This document shows, piece by piece, positions 25,601 to 37,600 of a DNA stretch of 64,000 nt; position 1 is the first letter of the stretch, and each line of letters begins with the position of its first letter. The translations under genes were made by a program, and so were the position numbers. The DNA is from Parapristionchus giblindavisi (taxonomy: Eukaryota; Nematoda; Chromadorea; Rhabditida; Diplogasteridae): assembly GCA_943737045.1 (NCBI GenBank), contig CALSFV010000136.1, forward strand, positions 79,823 through 143,822. Direction: 5' to 3'. The notes under the pieces are model-generated. The model did not search any database. It worked only from the letters and a program-made list of their open reading frames with translations, and was not told the origin of the DNA.

Positions 25601-28600
25601 TATTGAGAATTTCAAAAGGTTAACATGTTTTCATCATTTTTGCTTTTATTCTTATGATTTTTAAATGTATTTTCTTGTATTGTTGTTTTTTGATTATAGC
25701 AAAACCGAAAGGTGTGTGATATCTATCCCCCAATGCCCTGCGCTTGATCTTCCGCGGCGTTATGAATGGTCTGAAGCAATCCGAACCTCCTGTCCAGCAT
25801 GGTGTAAACCAGTCAACGATCTCCTGTATCATTGATAAGTTCCCCAAATCCGTAAAAAACCTTCAAACTCCACTGCCTGGTATTTTACCTATCACCTAGC
25901 ACCTTGATGACAGGGCTATTATCAGCATATCGCGCGAGATCCCGAGGGCGAACTTCGTAATCAACCAGCAAGAAATGACACTATACGGTGTCACCCCTCC
26001 ATCGACTCACACCATCCGTAGACAACCCAAACACTCTGGTTTCACGCTAGAATTCTTAGTACGAAGCCCATAATATCTTCTAAGAACGGAGATAATTGTC
26101 TGAAGTGGCTAAAGGCTCATTTCAAATAGACAGTCGCAGACTAGGGAAAGGTCGTCTGGTCGGACGAGTCCAAGTTCAATCTCTTGGCCTCGCACGGCCG
26201 GGTCTACGTTCGTAGACCTGTCGGGACTCGAGATGATGGCCAGAAGCTTGTCGCCACGGTGAATCACGGCGGTAGAAGCGTCATGGTGCATAGGAACACA
26301 GACTATGTCCACTGCAGCGAATTAATGAAATCATGATTACAGCGGCTATCGTACGCTCCTCCTTGCCGCACGTTGCTAGATTAGTCAGAAGCACGGAAAC
26401 TAAGAACTAAATTTATATTTGTTGAGTTAAACTGTTTAATAATCGATTTGAACCGGAATTGTTGCCCAGACATCACCCACGTGAGCTATCCACTTTGTCA
26501 GTCATTTAATCAATTATTTTTTTAGTTAACATGTTGAATATTTTTAATAAATTTGACTATTTGATTTTTAAAATATATTCTTGAAAAAAAAACGAAAAAA
26601 AACAGGAATACATTTAAAAATTAGAGGAGAAGTATCTTCCTCAAAATGAGCTGACACGGTCATTTTGGGATACTGTAGCCTGGAAGCCGTTAAAATTGAA
26701 AAACCGGCTCCATGTCAAGGTATACATTGTGAAACATGTTTCAGCACAGTATATAAAAATTTCAAGGTGATCGGTCAACTACAAGAAAAGTTATGCTCAA
26801 AAAACCAAAATATGATATCCTTCTGGCCACCACTGTACGTTATTTCTTCTAGCTAGAAAGGTAGTTTAGTTTGCTTGTCCTTTGAAGTAAAGTTGTGGTA
26901 AGACGCTATATTCTACGGTATTGTTGTACAGCCCCAGAGACTGTAAATATACACAAGGATTTGGCTTGAATCCCATTTCGTAGACTTTAGCATTGATTGA
27001 AAATGGAGACTCGCGAATGTTTATGCAAACCTCTAGTACAAGTGATATGCAAAATTTTCAGAGCACTCTTGCCCACCCCTTATTGTAGTAGAAAAACCGC
27101 AGATTTGATAATAGATTGTCGCGGGTTCGATATCTGTTGCCTAAATTTAAAATTTAAAAAAGCGTGCCTTTGCCTGAACTTCAAGCAGCGATTTATTTGT
27201 GATTCGATCAATCAATACGCGCAGTTAGATAAAAAGATTTAGTACACGGTATGTAGAATGTTTTTTGCCATCTTTCTGTTTCCACAGTTTGTTCACGAAA
27301 ATAAAAAAGTGAAAAGCAAAACGGGGAATACCAAAATGTCTCGGTTCCAAAACGTCTGAGTTCCAAAATGTCCCGGTTCCAAAATGGCCGAGTTCCAAAA
27401 TGTCCCGGTTCCAAAACGGCCGAGTTCCAAAATGTCTCGGTTCCAAAACGTCTGAGTTCCAAAATGTCCCGGTTCCAAAACGGCCGAGTTACAAAATGTC
27501 CCGGTTCCAAAATGTCCCAGTTCCAAAACGGCCGAGTTCCAAAATGTCCCAGTTCCAAAATGGGAGAGTTCCAAAATGGGGGAGTTCCAAAACGGGAGAG
27601 TTCCAAGATGTCTAGTTCCAAAGTGTATCGTTCTAATTCTGCATCGTTCCTATTTGTACGGTTCCAAAATGTCCTCGTTCCACAACGGCAGTTCCAAAAT
27701 GTCATACTGCCGGTCGGAAATGTTGTTCTTCATGTGTTATTGCATGAAAACTGTTTTTTTTTGCATATAAAAAAATTTTCTCTAAAGGATAAGAGTTTAA
27801 TTGCAGATTCGGATTCCCCGTCCCCAAATTGGGGTATCCTGATATATCTTTTAACCCAACTCTGTCCCCCAATAGGTATACTGTATATCCTGGAAATGTG
27901 CAATTTTCTTTCAAATCACATTTTTGGTTGTAAATCAGCTCAAACTTATGCTAATGTACTTATCAGCATATTTAAACCCTGTAACTCGGCCAACCTGAAA
28001 AAATTGTCTTAGAGGTTCGAATTCTCAACAACAACCATTTTTTAGATTGGAATCGAAAACTGATTTTATTAACGATTTTTTAAAATTCTTTCGAGGAAGA
28101 TCTTTTTTCTAAAATTTCTTCAATTTCATTTTTACTGTTCTTATTTATCATTTGTACATAAAAATTGACATTGAAATTCGGCTATGTGATTCGGAAATTC
28201 CTGTGGTATCCAACACAAACCATCCGGATGGATTCATGAACTTATCTATCAACTCCCAAAACAAGTGCTTTGTGTGGTGTAGTGGATGAGATGGCTGTGT
28301 TTATTATTGATTGTCATGAACTCTCATAGCTGTTTTTCAGATCATTCATTGCATGACCTCGACCTCGTATGAGAGAAGTGGTGAGGGAGAGGGAGGAGAT
28401 TGCAAAAATGATGCCATAAAAAATTCAAGTAAAAAATTCAAGTTCAATTTAAGACACCGGCTCAGTAAGACTCCCGGTAGTGCCGGACATCGACCTCACC
28501 GATTTGGCTCAAAATTTTTTTGTGGATACCCCCATGGCCCCCCATCACAAAATGGGTATTCATTTGGGCTGGGTCCTTGAAACATAAATGTGGCGGGTTT

Positions 28601-31600
28601 TCGAAATTTGAAAACTCGATTTTCGCTAAAAAAAAGTGGAGCGCCCTAGGTTCAATGTTAGTGTCGATTAATTACAAGTATGCCTAGACAACACAAACTC
28701 GCTATAGGACGGTTCGGATATCCGATCGCAAACTGATTTTTTTACCTCCTCAAAACACATTAAAATTAATTAAAATTTTAAATTACAAAATCGCACAATT
28801 ATTTTTGCCTTATCTTATAGAGCAAAAAATTCCGCGTCGAATGAGGGTAAAAATTGAAAAATCGATAGACCCCTATTTTGAGAAAAATGGGCCTGACCAT
28901 GACTCGAAAATATTTTTGTTTTCATGTTTATACTCATGTTTGTACTCATATTGAAGAGCTCGTCGAGTAGAACAACTTTCCTGTTGAACGTTTAATCAAA
29001 AACTCATGTACAAGAGAGTTTCACACGTTTTCCTGCAATTTATGAGTAAAATGAAAATAAAACATTTTTAAAACAAAAAAAGCGTAGTCCAATCGTTGAC
29101 TCATCTTATAGAGCAAAACATTCCCCGTCGAATGAGGGTAAAAATTAAAAAAATCGATAGACCCCTATTTTGAGAAAAATGGGCCTGACCATGACTCGAA
29201 AATATTTTTGTTTTCAAACCCCCTCATGTTTGTACTCATATTGAAGATCTTTTTGAGTAGAATAACTTTCGCGTTGGACATTTTGTCTGAAACTCATGTA
29301 CAAGAGAGATACACACGATTTTGTGTCATGGTCAGGCCCATTTTTCTCAAAATAGGGGTCTATCGATTTTTCAATTTTTACCCTCATTCGACGCGGAATT
29401 TTTTGCTCTATAAGATAAGGCAAAAAAAATTGTGCGATTTTGTAATTTAAAATTTTAATTAATTTTAATGTGTTTTGAGGAGGTAAAAAAATCAGTTTGC
29501 GATCGGATATCCGAACTGTCCTATAGCGAGTTTTTGTTGTCTAGGCATACTTGTAATTAATCGACACTAACATTGAACCTAGGGCGCTCCACTTTTCTTT
29601 GGCGAAAATCGAGTTTTCAAATTTCGAGAACCCGCCACATTTATGTTTCAAGGACCCAGCCCAAATGAATACCCATTTTGTGATGGGGGGGCATGGGGGT
29701 ATCCACAAAAAAATTTGAGCCAAATCGGTGAGGTCGATGTCCGGGGTCACTGGCTCAACCCTCGAATCTTACCGAGCCGGTGTCTTAACGTCTCAATCAT
29801 GAGTCAAAGATCAAAGATCATGCGAGTACGCTAAATGCATCCATTTTTGAACTGTCTTCCTAAGCCTTGATGTCATCTCATTGTCTACCTGTTCATTCAT
29901 TATGTGCCCGAGATGTGAAATTCTTTTTTTACTTCACTCATTTTGTTGTTAAAGTTCACACTGATAAGATGTTCTCTTTTCTAGCTTTCATAATTACAGC
30001 AAAACATTTCAATCTTTCGACAACAACAAAATCAGCAAAAGATTATTGCGGCTGGCGGGATCGAACTCATGACAATCAATAATAAACACAGCCATCTCAT
30101 CCACTACACCACACAAAGCACTTGTTTTGGGAGTTGATAGATAAGTTCATGAATCCATCCGGATGGTTTGTGTTGGATACCACAGGAATTTCCGAATCAC
30201 ATAGCCGAATTTCATTGTCAATTTTCTCGAAGCTCAAAAGAGAATTGACATTCTGACCGGGGGGGGGGGGGGGGGGGGGGTGCGGAAATAGCAAAAAATA
30301 AATATTTTTGTTTGAAGTGGAATATCATAGCGCACTACCAGGCGACCTCAGCCGTGCATATGAGAAAGTTTGATTTTGTGACTGAAGGTTACTGTAAGAA
30401 AAAATGTTCCGTAGGTCGAAAAAATTATTTCGGTTCCCAAGCATTCGATCGACTCGGGAGTGGTACCGATCGATTCCTTGTGCGAATACAAGCAACTTTT
30501 GCTTCGACCACTTTTTAATCAGGACTTCGAAGAATTGAGTTATTATGAGAATAAACTTTTGAACGTTAATTACTATGCGACGGTTCTCTAGAAGTAAAAA
30601 ATTTAATTTGCTTAAATCGTTCTACATTTAATAACTAATCTTATATTAAAATATGAAGGCAAACAAACCCGTCAACGATAGTACACGAAAGCAAAATACG
30701 TCAACGACTCATAAAAAACTCATTTCACGATAATATTTTATGGTGTATTTATCATACTGTATGCTCATCTTCTTCACGGCTCTATAACCGGCTTCCATGA
30801 TAAGTAATTTACTTTGTTTTTAAACAATTTTTTACTTAAATTTAAGAGACACGAATGAATCGAGCAAGAATAAATCTATTAATTGGGTCGGGCATAGAGC
30901 CGTGAATGAGACGGTGTGATACTGCACCATGAGATTATCGTAAAGTAAATTTTTCTGAGTTTCTGTTGTAATTTACTATCTTGTTCAAATTTTCCATCTT
31001 TTTTTTAGGTGATTGGAGTAAGAGTTGTTTGAATTCGAACGAGGAATCGATTTGTACCATACATGGGCGACTTCATGGAGGTGCCCCAGTAAAATTTGGA
31101 CTTTTCTAAGATTGCGTGGAATGCCCCTGAAAAAAATGACGTATAGGTGAATTTTTCAGAAAAATGTGAATTCCCCTATGTAAAATTAACCATTTTTCGT
31201 TTGGATGCCTCCTGTGGAATCCAGCTCCATGCACCCCGCCCATGTATGATTTGTACCATTGTTTTTAAGACTAACTAACCTTATATTAATATATGAAGAT
31301 AAAAATAATGTGGAATTTGAACACGATAGAAAACAAAATTACGAAAACACACTTCAATATAATCTTATGATGCTGCATCCCACCGTCTCATTCACGGCTC
31401 TATAGCTAACCCCATTAATATATTTATTCTTGCTCTATTCATTTGTTTTTTTTTTAAATCTTTTCCCCATAGTCTCTTAAATTTAAGTAAAAAATTGTTT
31501 AAAAACAAAGTAAATTACTTATCATGGAAGCCGGGTATAGAGCCGTGAAGAAGATGCGCATACAGTATGATAAATACACCACGACAGATTATCGTGAAAT

Positions 31601-34600
31601 GAGTTTTTTATGAGTCGCTGTCGTATTTTGCTTTCGTGTACTATCGTTGACGGGTTTGTTTGCCTTCATATTTTAATATAAGATTAGTTATTAAATGTAG
31701 AACGATTTAAGCAAATTTATTTTTTTACTTCTAGTGAACCGTCGCATAGTAATTAACGTTCAAAAGTTTATTCTCATAATAACTCAATTCTTCGAAGTCC
31801 TGACTAAAAGTGATCGGAGTAAAAGTTGCTTGTATTCGCTCGAGGAATCGATTGGAACCACTCCCGAGTCGATCGGATGCTTGGGAACCGAAATAATTTT
31901 TTTGACCTACCGAACATTTTCTCTTACAGTAACCTTCAGACACAAAATCAAACTTTCTCATATGCACGGCTGAGGTCGCCTGGTAGTGCCCTATTATATT
32001 CCACTTCAAACAAAAATATTTATTTTTTGCTATTTCCTCTCATATATGAGTCCTCTCAGACAGTCTCCCATAAACATTTGAGATTTCTAATCAACGGTAT
32101 CTCATGAGAATCGGATACTGATTCGAATGGTAGAACAGGCATATTTCCTAAGAATTGACCAAAATCGACTGATTTACTACACACTTTTGAGTTGACCCCC
32201 TCTTTTCTCCACAGTTTTCGATGCCCCTTGGGTAGGACATCCCAGATCCAGAGTAGTAAGGATGGTAGATCAAACGTCTCTCCAGGAGCTCACGTCAAAG
32301 TTCGTCGTTGAGGCTCCTTCCGATGCGATTTTCTCGGTTCAAAGTAGAGCTATGAAAAAGTTTCCAACAGATGAAATGTGTATTTTCTCAAGTACTTTCA
32401 GATAAAAATGTGAAAATGCAACTTAATAATTTTTTGTTCCCTAAGGAATTGATCGCGTTCCATGGCCCCGGGAAAGATTTTTTCAAAAGCTTAATGGATA
32501 GAGCTCGTTCACAGCTTTCATTTAAGCTCTTGGGAGACGATTTTCATGGGGATTTGGCTGAATTACGTCCAAAAAAAACTGCATTTAAATGCTGGTAGAT
32601 CACTAATAGTCGCTTTGATCTACTCGCCATTGTCGGCTCCTTGACAGGATTGTCCTGTAACATACGGAAGAATGGGCTGAGGATCGTTTTGACTTCGAGA
32701 CGCTCTCCCAAGGCTGATCTGCTCTCCCTGCAACCAAACCAGCGAAAGGACCGATTCCGATGGTTCTTGATACAGATTGACAGATGAATACTGCAGATAT
32801 GAGAAAATGTTCCAGTTCGGACCAGTAAATGAGCATCCAAGATGGCTACGTCGAATGAGATAGATTCAGTCGAACGAAAACTCGCTCTGGAATTCTTCGA
32901 GAAACATCGATCTCTTGGTAGCTATAACTTGAACATATCTTCAGTATTCTTCGGTCAATCAATACCAGGAACCATCAGAAGGGACTCCTTTCGCTGGATT
33001 GGCTGCAGCGAGAGCAGAGCGACCTTGGGTGAGCGACTCGACGCTAGGAACATCATCAACAAATTCTCCCGTATACTACAGTGGAATCCTATCAAGGAGC
33101 CGACAATGGCGAGTAGATCAAAGCGACTGTTAGTGATCTACCAGCATTTAAATGCAGTTTTTTGAACGTAATTCAGCCAAATCCCCATGAAAATCGTCTC
33201 CCAAGAGCTTAAACGAAAGCTGTGAACGAGCTCTATCCATTAAGCTTTTGAAAAAAATCTTTCCCGGGGCCATGGAACGCGATCAATTCCTTAGGGAACA
33301 AAAAATTATAAAGTTGCATTTTCACATTTTTATCTGAAAGTACTTGAGAAAATATACATTTCATCTGTTGGAAACTTTTTCATAGCTCTACTGTGAACCG
33401 AGAAAATCGCATCGGAAGGAGCCTCAACGACGAACTTTGACGTGAGCTCCTGGAGAGACGTTTGATCTACCATCCTTACTACTCTGGATCTTGGATGTCC
33501 TACCCAAGGGGCTTCGAAAACTGAGGAGAAAAGAGGGGGTCAACTCAAAAGTGTGTAGTAAAATCGGTCAATTCTTAGGAAAGATGCCTGATAAGTCACT
33601 AGTAATATCTCCACGGGAATGTGTTGTGGTTCCCTTGTTAGTTATTTGTAGATGAGGTCATTAGCAACCGTTGAAAAATTGAAAAAAAAACATTTTACAC
33701 TCAAAAACGAGGCGACATTCATTTGAAGTTGACAGTAAAAAAATTGCATAGATATGCAAATTTCGAAAAACAAAGTTTGAAAATGTTGTTTTCGCACTCA
33801 GTTAGGCTAACAACTATCAATAAAAACGGAGGCAAAAATTTTTTTCCTGTGCAAAGAGGTTTTTATGTTCATACACTTTTACAGGAGATCCGTGTTATAT
33901 CAAGTAGATGAAATGAATGATACCTCTTTTATCACCTCCTTCAATAGACCATGATGAAGTACTACCAGGTTCATTAAGAGATGTATCATTACGATGGAAT
34001 GAGATTACTTCCCATACTTTGTTATCCAATGAACCCTACAATGATATTAATATTCTCCATAATATCATTCATCTAATGTACCTGTAATAACCAATTCCTC
34101 ATTGCAGATCTACCATATCCTCGTGCATGTCTCATTGTATAATGAATAGGATGAATCAATACACCAAGATCAATCATGAAGAAAGCATTCCTAATATAAG
34201 TATTCATTCATTCATTCATCAATAGATAATGATACAAACTTATCATCAGTAGTATGACAATTAAGAGGATTAGAATCTCTTGATAGAATATCTTCAGGTC
34301 TTCCAAATGGTTGTCTATGATGATCACTACATGAAGCATATACAACACCTACAGATGCAGGATTCACCCAATCTCTTTCACTCTTTCCATTTGTACCCAA
34401 CCAATAGATTATACCTAAATAACAACGAATCATTACATCAATCATCAATCATAATATCATACCATTCGTATCAAAATCACTCGTATAATTGAATTTTAAC
34501 TGTGTATTGTTCTTTTTGGCTTCCTTGATCACTTTTACAAATGAATATGTACTGCGATCCCTAGAACGAATATAATGAATGATGATATTGATTAATAGAG

Positions 34601-37600
34601 TATGAATATAGAACATACTTGTCAAACCATTGTCTAGCAACCATTCTCATAAGGAAATGTTTCAATTGGATAACAGTTGTAAGAGGTTCACTTCGGAGAA
34701 GACGACCAGATCTATAGAATGTATACAATGATATTATTCATTCTAAAGTATTAAGATAATGAAACCTATTAAGAAGTGTACAATTCTCTTTATTCTCATC
34801 ATCTTCAGCTCCTTTTGGTACAGATAATTTCATTCGAATCTTCTTTGATAATAATTGAAGACCAATAGCTGATCCACCAGGTGTATCATATAGATACAGA
34901 GGGAATCTATATAATAATCATATCAATGAGTCAATAGAATAAGGATATCATCATGAATAAAGGGAATATGATTACTCACTTTTCAGTTGCTTCAAATACT
35001 TTAACCATTCTATTCGCCAATGATGCAACAACATCTCCATTTCTGAATGTTTCTTTGAATATAATAGATGGATACGCTTTAGGTTGAGAAGAAACAAGAT
35101 GAAGTAAAGCAGTGATTGAAGGTACAAGACCAGATGATGCTACCTATACAATCAATCGATAATCATTCTCATTAAATATCATGTATTCTACCTCAAAAGT
35201 CGATAACCTTCTCTCATCTGTAACTGCCATACGAACAATCTCTAGAGCTGATACCAACTACAATAAAAACGAACGAATGAATGAATGATGATTAAGGTGA
35301 ATAAAATAAATAAATAGAAGAGTAAACAAGAATAAGATCTATATATTACCTCTTTAACCTTTTCTATTCTTGGTTGTGATGAAGTATCCCGTAATGCAGC
35401 ATTCACTGCTTCCTATAATATAATATAACTATAGAATACATCATAGATGGGCACGCTGGGAGAAAGGCTGTGCACAAACCGGGGAATTGTAGGGCAAGGC
35501 TATGCGCATGACCATTTTTTAGCAGATTTGACTGGAAATTTTCCAATTTTTGCGAGGGAAGGCTATGCGCAAGGCCCCGCAAGGGAAGGCAAGGCTGTGC
35601 ACAAAAATAATTCGTTTTCACGCGCCCACCTATGGAATACATCGATCAAACATAACAAATGATAATAATAATAACGGTTATGAGGATAGTTGTATTTTAA
35701 ACTAACCGTTACAACTTCAGATGCATGTTGTAGTTCAACCAATGCTTCTCTCGGTTTTGTCTTCGCTTCTTTTAGATGTTTTCTCCAGATAGTCAATGCT
35801 AGATCCTACAACGAATATGAGCATACTGTATGAATGAATCAATAATGAAGGTACTTGAACTCTTCTTGCTTGCATAGAAGAACGAAGACGAGAACTACGA
35901 GCACAACTTGAATAAGTAGCCCATCCTACAATAATATGGATATGATAAATGAATATATGGATGATATGTGGGCGGGCATTGCCGCTGGAGATGAAAATTG
36001 GGGGGTCGGGCGTAAAAATCATATCGGGTGCCAAAATCGGAGGGTATTACCGCTAGCGGCAGTGGTGCCCACGTATGATATGGGTAGATAATAAAGAAGA
36101 GTGATATATAATATAAGATTCATTACCAGTATGAAATTCAGGATCAAGAAGTGAATCAGATGACACATTCATCTTTCCTCCACTATGTTCAAGAACGAAA
36201 CCTATGATGGATAGATGAATACAATATTATTATTAAAGATAAAAGAAGTAATGATTAATGAAAGTATGAATAACAAACCAGCCATTTCATCATTCAATCG
36301 AATGAGTACATGAGAATGTTTAGTTGATTGGAAATGAAGTTCATTCGATTTTGGTGAATGAATTTGCCATCCTTTGAATGAATGCTGAATGATAATAATC
36401 AATGATATCAGTATGATTAACATTATCTTATATACCTTTCTAGTAAGAGATGGTATCATACAAATTGTAACTCCATTCCTTATTCCACTTCCAATTGATC
36501 CTATTGCTTTACGATAACGAACCATAAACGACTCTTTTTCTTTCTGCAATAAATGAATATTTCCATTGAATCAATCAATAACATATATGATACTAACAGG
36601 AGAGCAATCTTCAGATACTCCATTGACAGTATATGATTGAAGAAGTCCATCACATAGACAACGGAAGGCTATTTTGTTTGATGATACACTAAATGAATAG
36701 AATGAATAGATTAGAATGAATGAATAGTGACTAACGTGAACTCAATAGCCAATGGATCAGCCCATATGAATAATGATTCATTTGTTCGAACTATTCTCCA
36801 TTCCTTCCATCGATAAGAAATACTTGTTGATAACTCATAATCATCACGTATTTTTGTCTACAACATTTCATTCATATACTCTATCCAATTGTATCAATCA
36901 ATCAATCAATCAATAAATATAAACAAATAGATTACCTCATTATTCGTATTTGTATTAGATCCTTCAAGAGTAGGTGGAGGTGTACCAGCATTATCATCTG
37001 TACCCAATTGAACCTATTCAGAGATTAACTCATTCAATTGTATTCATTCATAATGAATACAATACCTTCAACATTGCAGCTCTTTCTCTTTCTCTTTCTT
37101 CAATTATAACTCCATTTATACTACTTCCTTCAGTTGTATCAGTTAGAGTTAATGATGGAGTTGTTGATAAAGATCTTTCACTGAATAATAATCAATATGA
37201 ATCATCTATCTATTCATATATTCATACCTTCTATCATCAATAGATAGAATAGATGAAGTAGATGGAGGGGGAGGAGCTTGAGGTAGGTGACCAATTAGAC
37301 CATCTAATTGTGATGCCATTGATTCAACTTTCTCAAATACTCCTAATCGAACTAATCCTTCAATCCAACGAGAACTATCTTTGTTTAGTAGTGCACTCAT
37401 TACCTATAACAATATAAGATATGAATGAATGAATGAATGAATGGATACGTACAAGAAGAGATTGTTCTTGTGCTTCATAATCTTCAGTTACATCGAGTAC
37501 ATTAACAATCACTTCTAATATACAATCAGATAGACGATTCTCTTCCTCCAAATTTCCCTATAATCAATCAGTCAATCAATCAATGACACTTCTATGATTT

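Larger units (their letters stand above)
24321..27711. mobile_element. Fold-back element with minisatellite arms (3.4 kb)
   Basis: A perfect 8-bp duplication GGTCGGAA flanks it (24313-24320 and 27712-27719). The ends are GGCAGTATGACATTTTGGAA and its complement. Each arm is a degenerate array of a 16-bp unit ending ATTTTGGAA or GTTTTGGAA (left 24334-24785, right 27337-27700). The duplication size suggests a hAT-type transposase, though the ends lack CAGGG. A Tc1-like element (25272-26835) is inserted in the loop. Confidence 0.85.
28155..30226. mobile_element. Fold-back element carrying a tRNA-like segment (2.07 kb)
   Basis: The left arm (28155-28337) and the right arm (about 30050-30226) are complementary, including CCATCCGGATGG and AGTGCTTTGTGTGGTGTAGTGG. 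A TTAA-flanked element (28453-29784) lies between them. The right arm includes the head of a tRNA-derived repeat (29925-30125); the left arm has only its first half. Exact borders are uncertain. Confidence 0.65.
24047..33894. mobile_element. Composite nest: family A copy 2 with at least four insertions (9.8 kb)
   Basis: The outer parts match family A copy 1: the left end (24047-24320) and its continuation (27712 to about 28090), and the right end (about 33632-33894). The left continuation is broken by the repeat-armed element 24321-27711. The middle is replaced by fold-backs at about 28155-30226, 30284-32038 and 32138-33632. Together they fill the intron between hecd-1 exons 35 and 36 without touching either exon. 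No intact transposase lies anywhere in the nest. Confidence 0.8.
23902..34414 (-). other. hecd-1: hecd-1 exons 33-36: Sad1/UNC-type domain
   Basis: Exons: 34414-34240, 34190-34082, 34035-33924 and 23996-23902. The domain is recognised by [54 protein letters not shown] and [13 protein letters not shown], which match the SUN-like beta sandwich of HECTD1. Exons 35 and 36 are separated by a 9.9-kb intron (23997-33923) filled with nested mobile elements, by far the longest intron of the gene. Confidence 0.94.

Noticed and set aside
26109..26312. Minus-strand 67-codon frame as a protein gene
   Set aside because: It is antisense to the plus-strand Tc1 transposase fragment; the plus-strand reading has the recognisable DDE-domain motif.
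27208..28012. Frames up to 214 codons with [12 protein letters not shown] repeats
   Set aside because: By-products of the right minisatellite arm; no gene.
30057..30111. A functional tRNA gene on the minus strand
   Set aside because: The boxes are present but the acceptor stem and anticodon arm do not pair properly, and the sequence belongs to a longer repeat.
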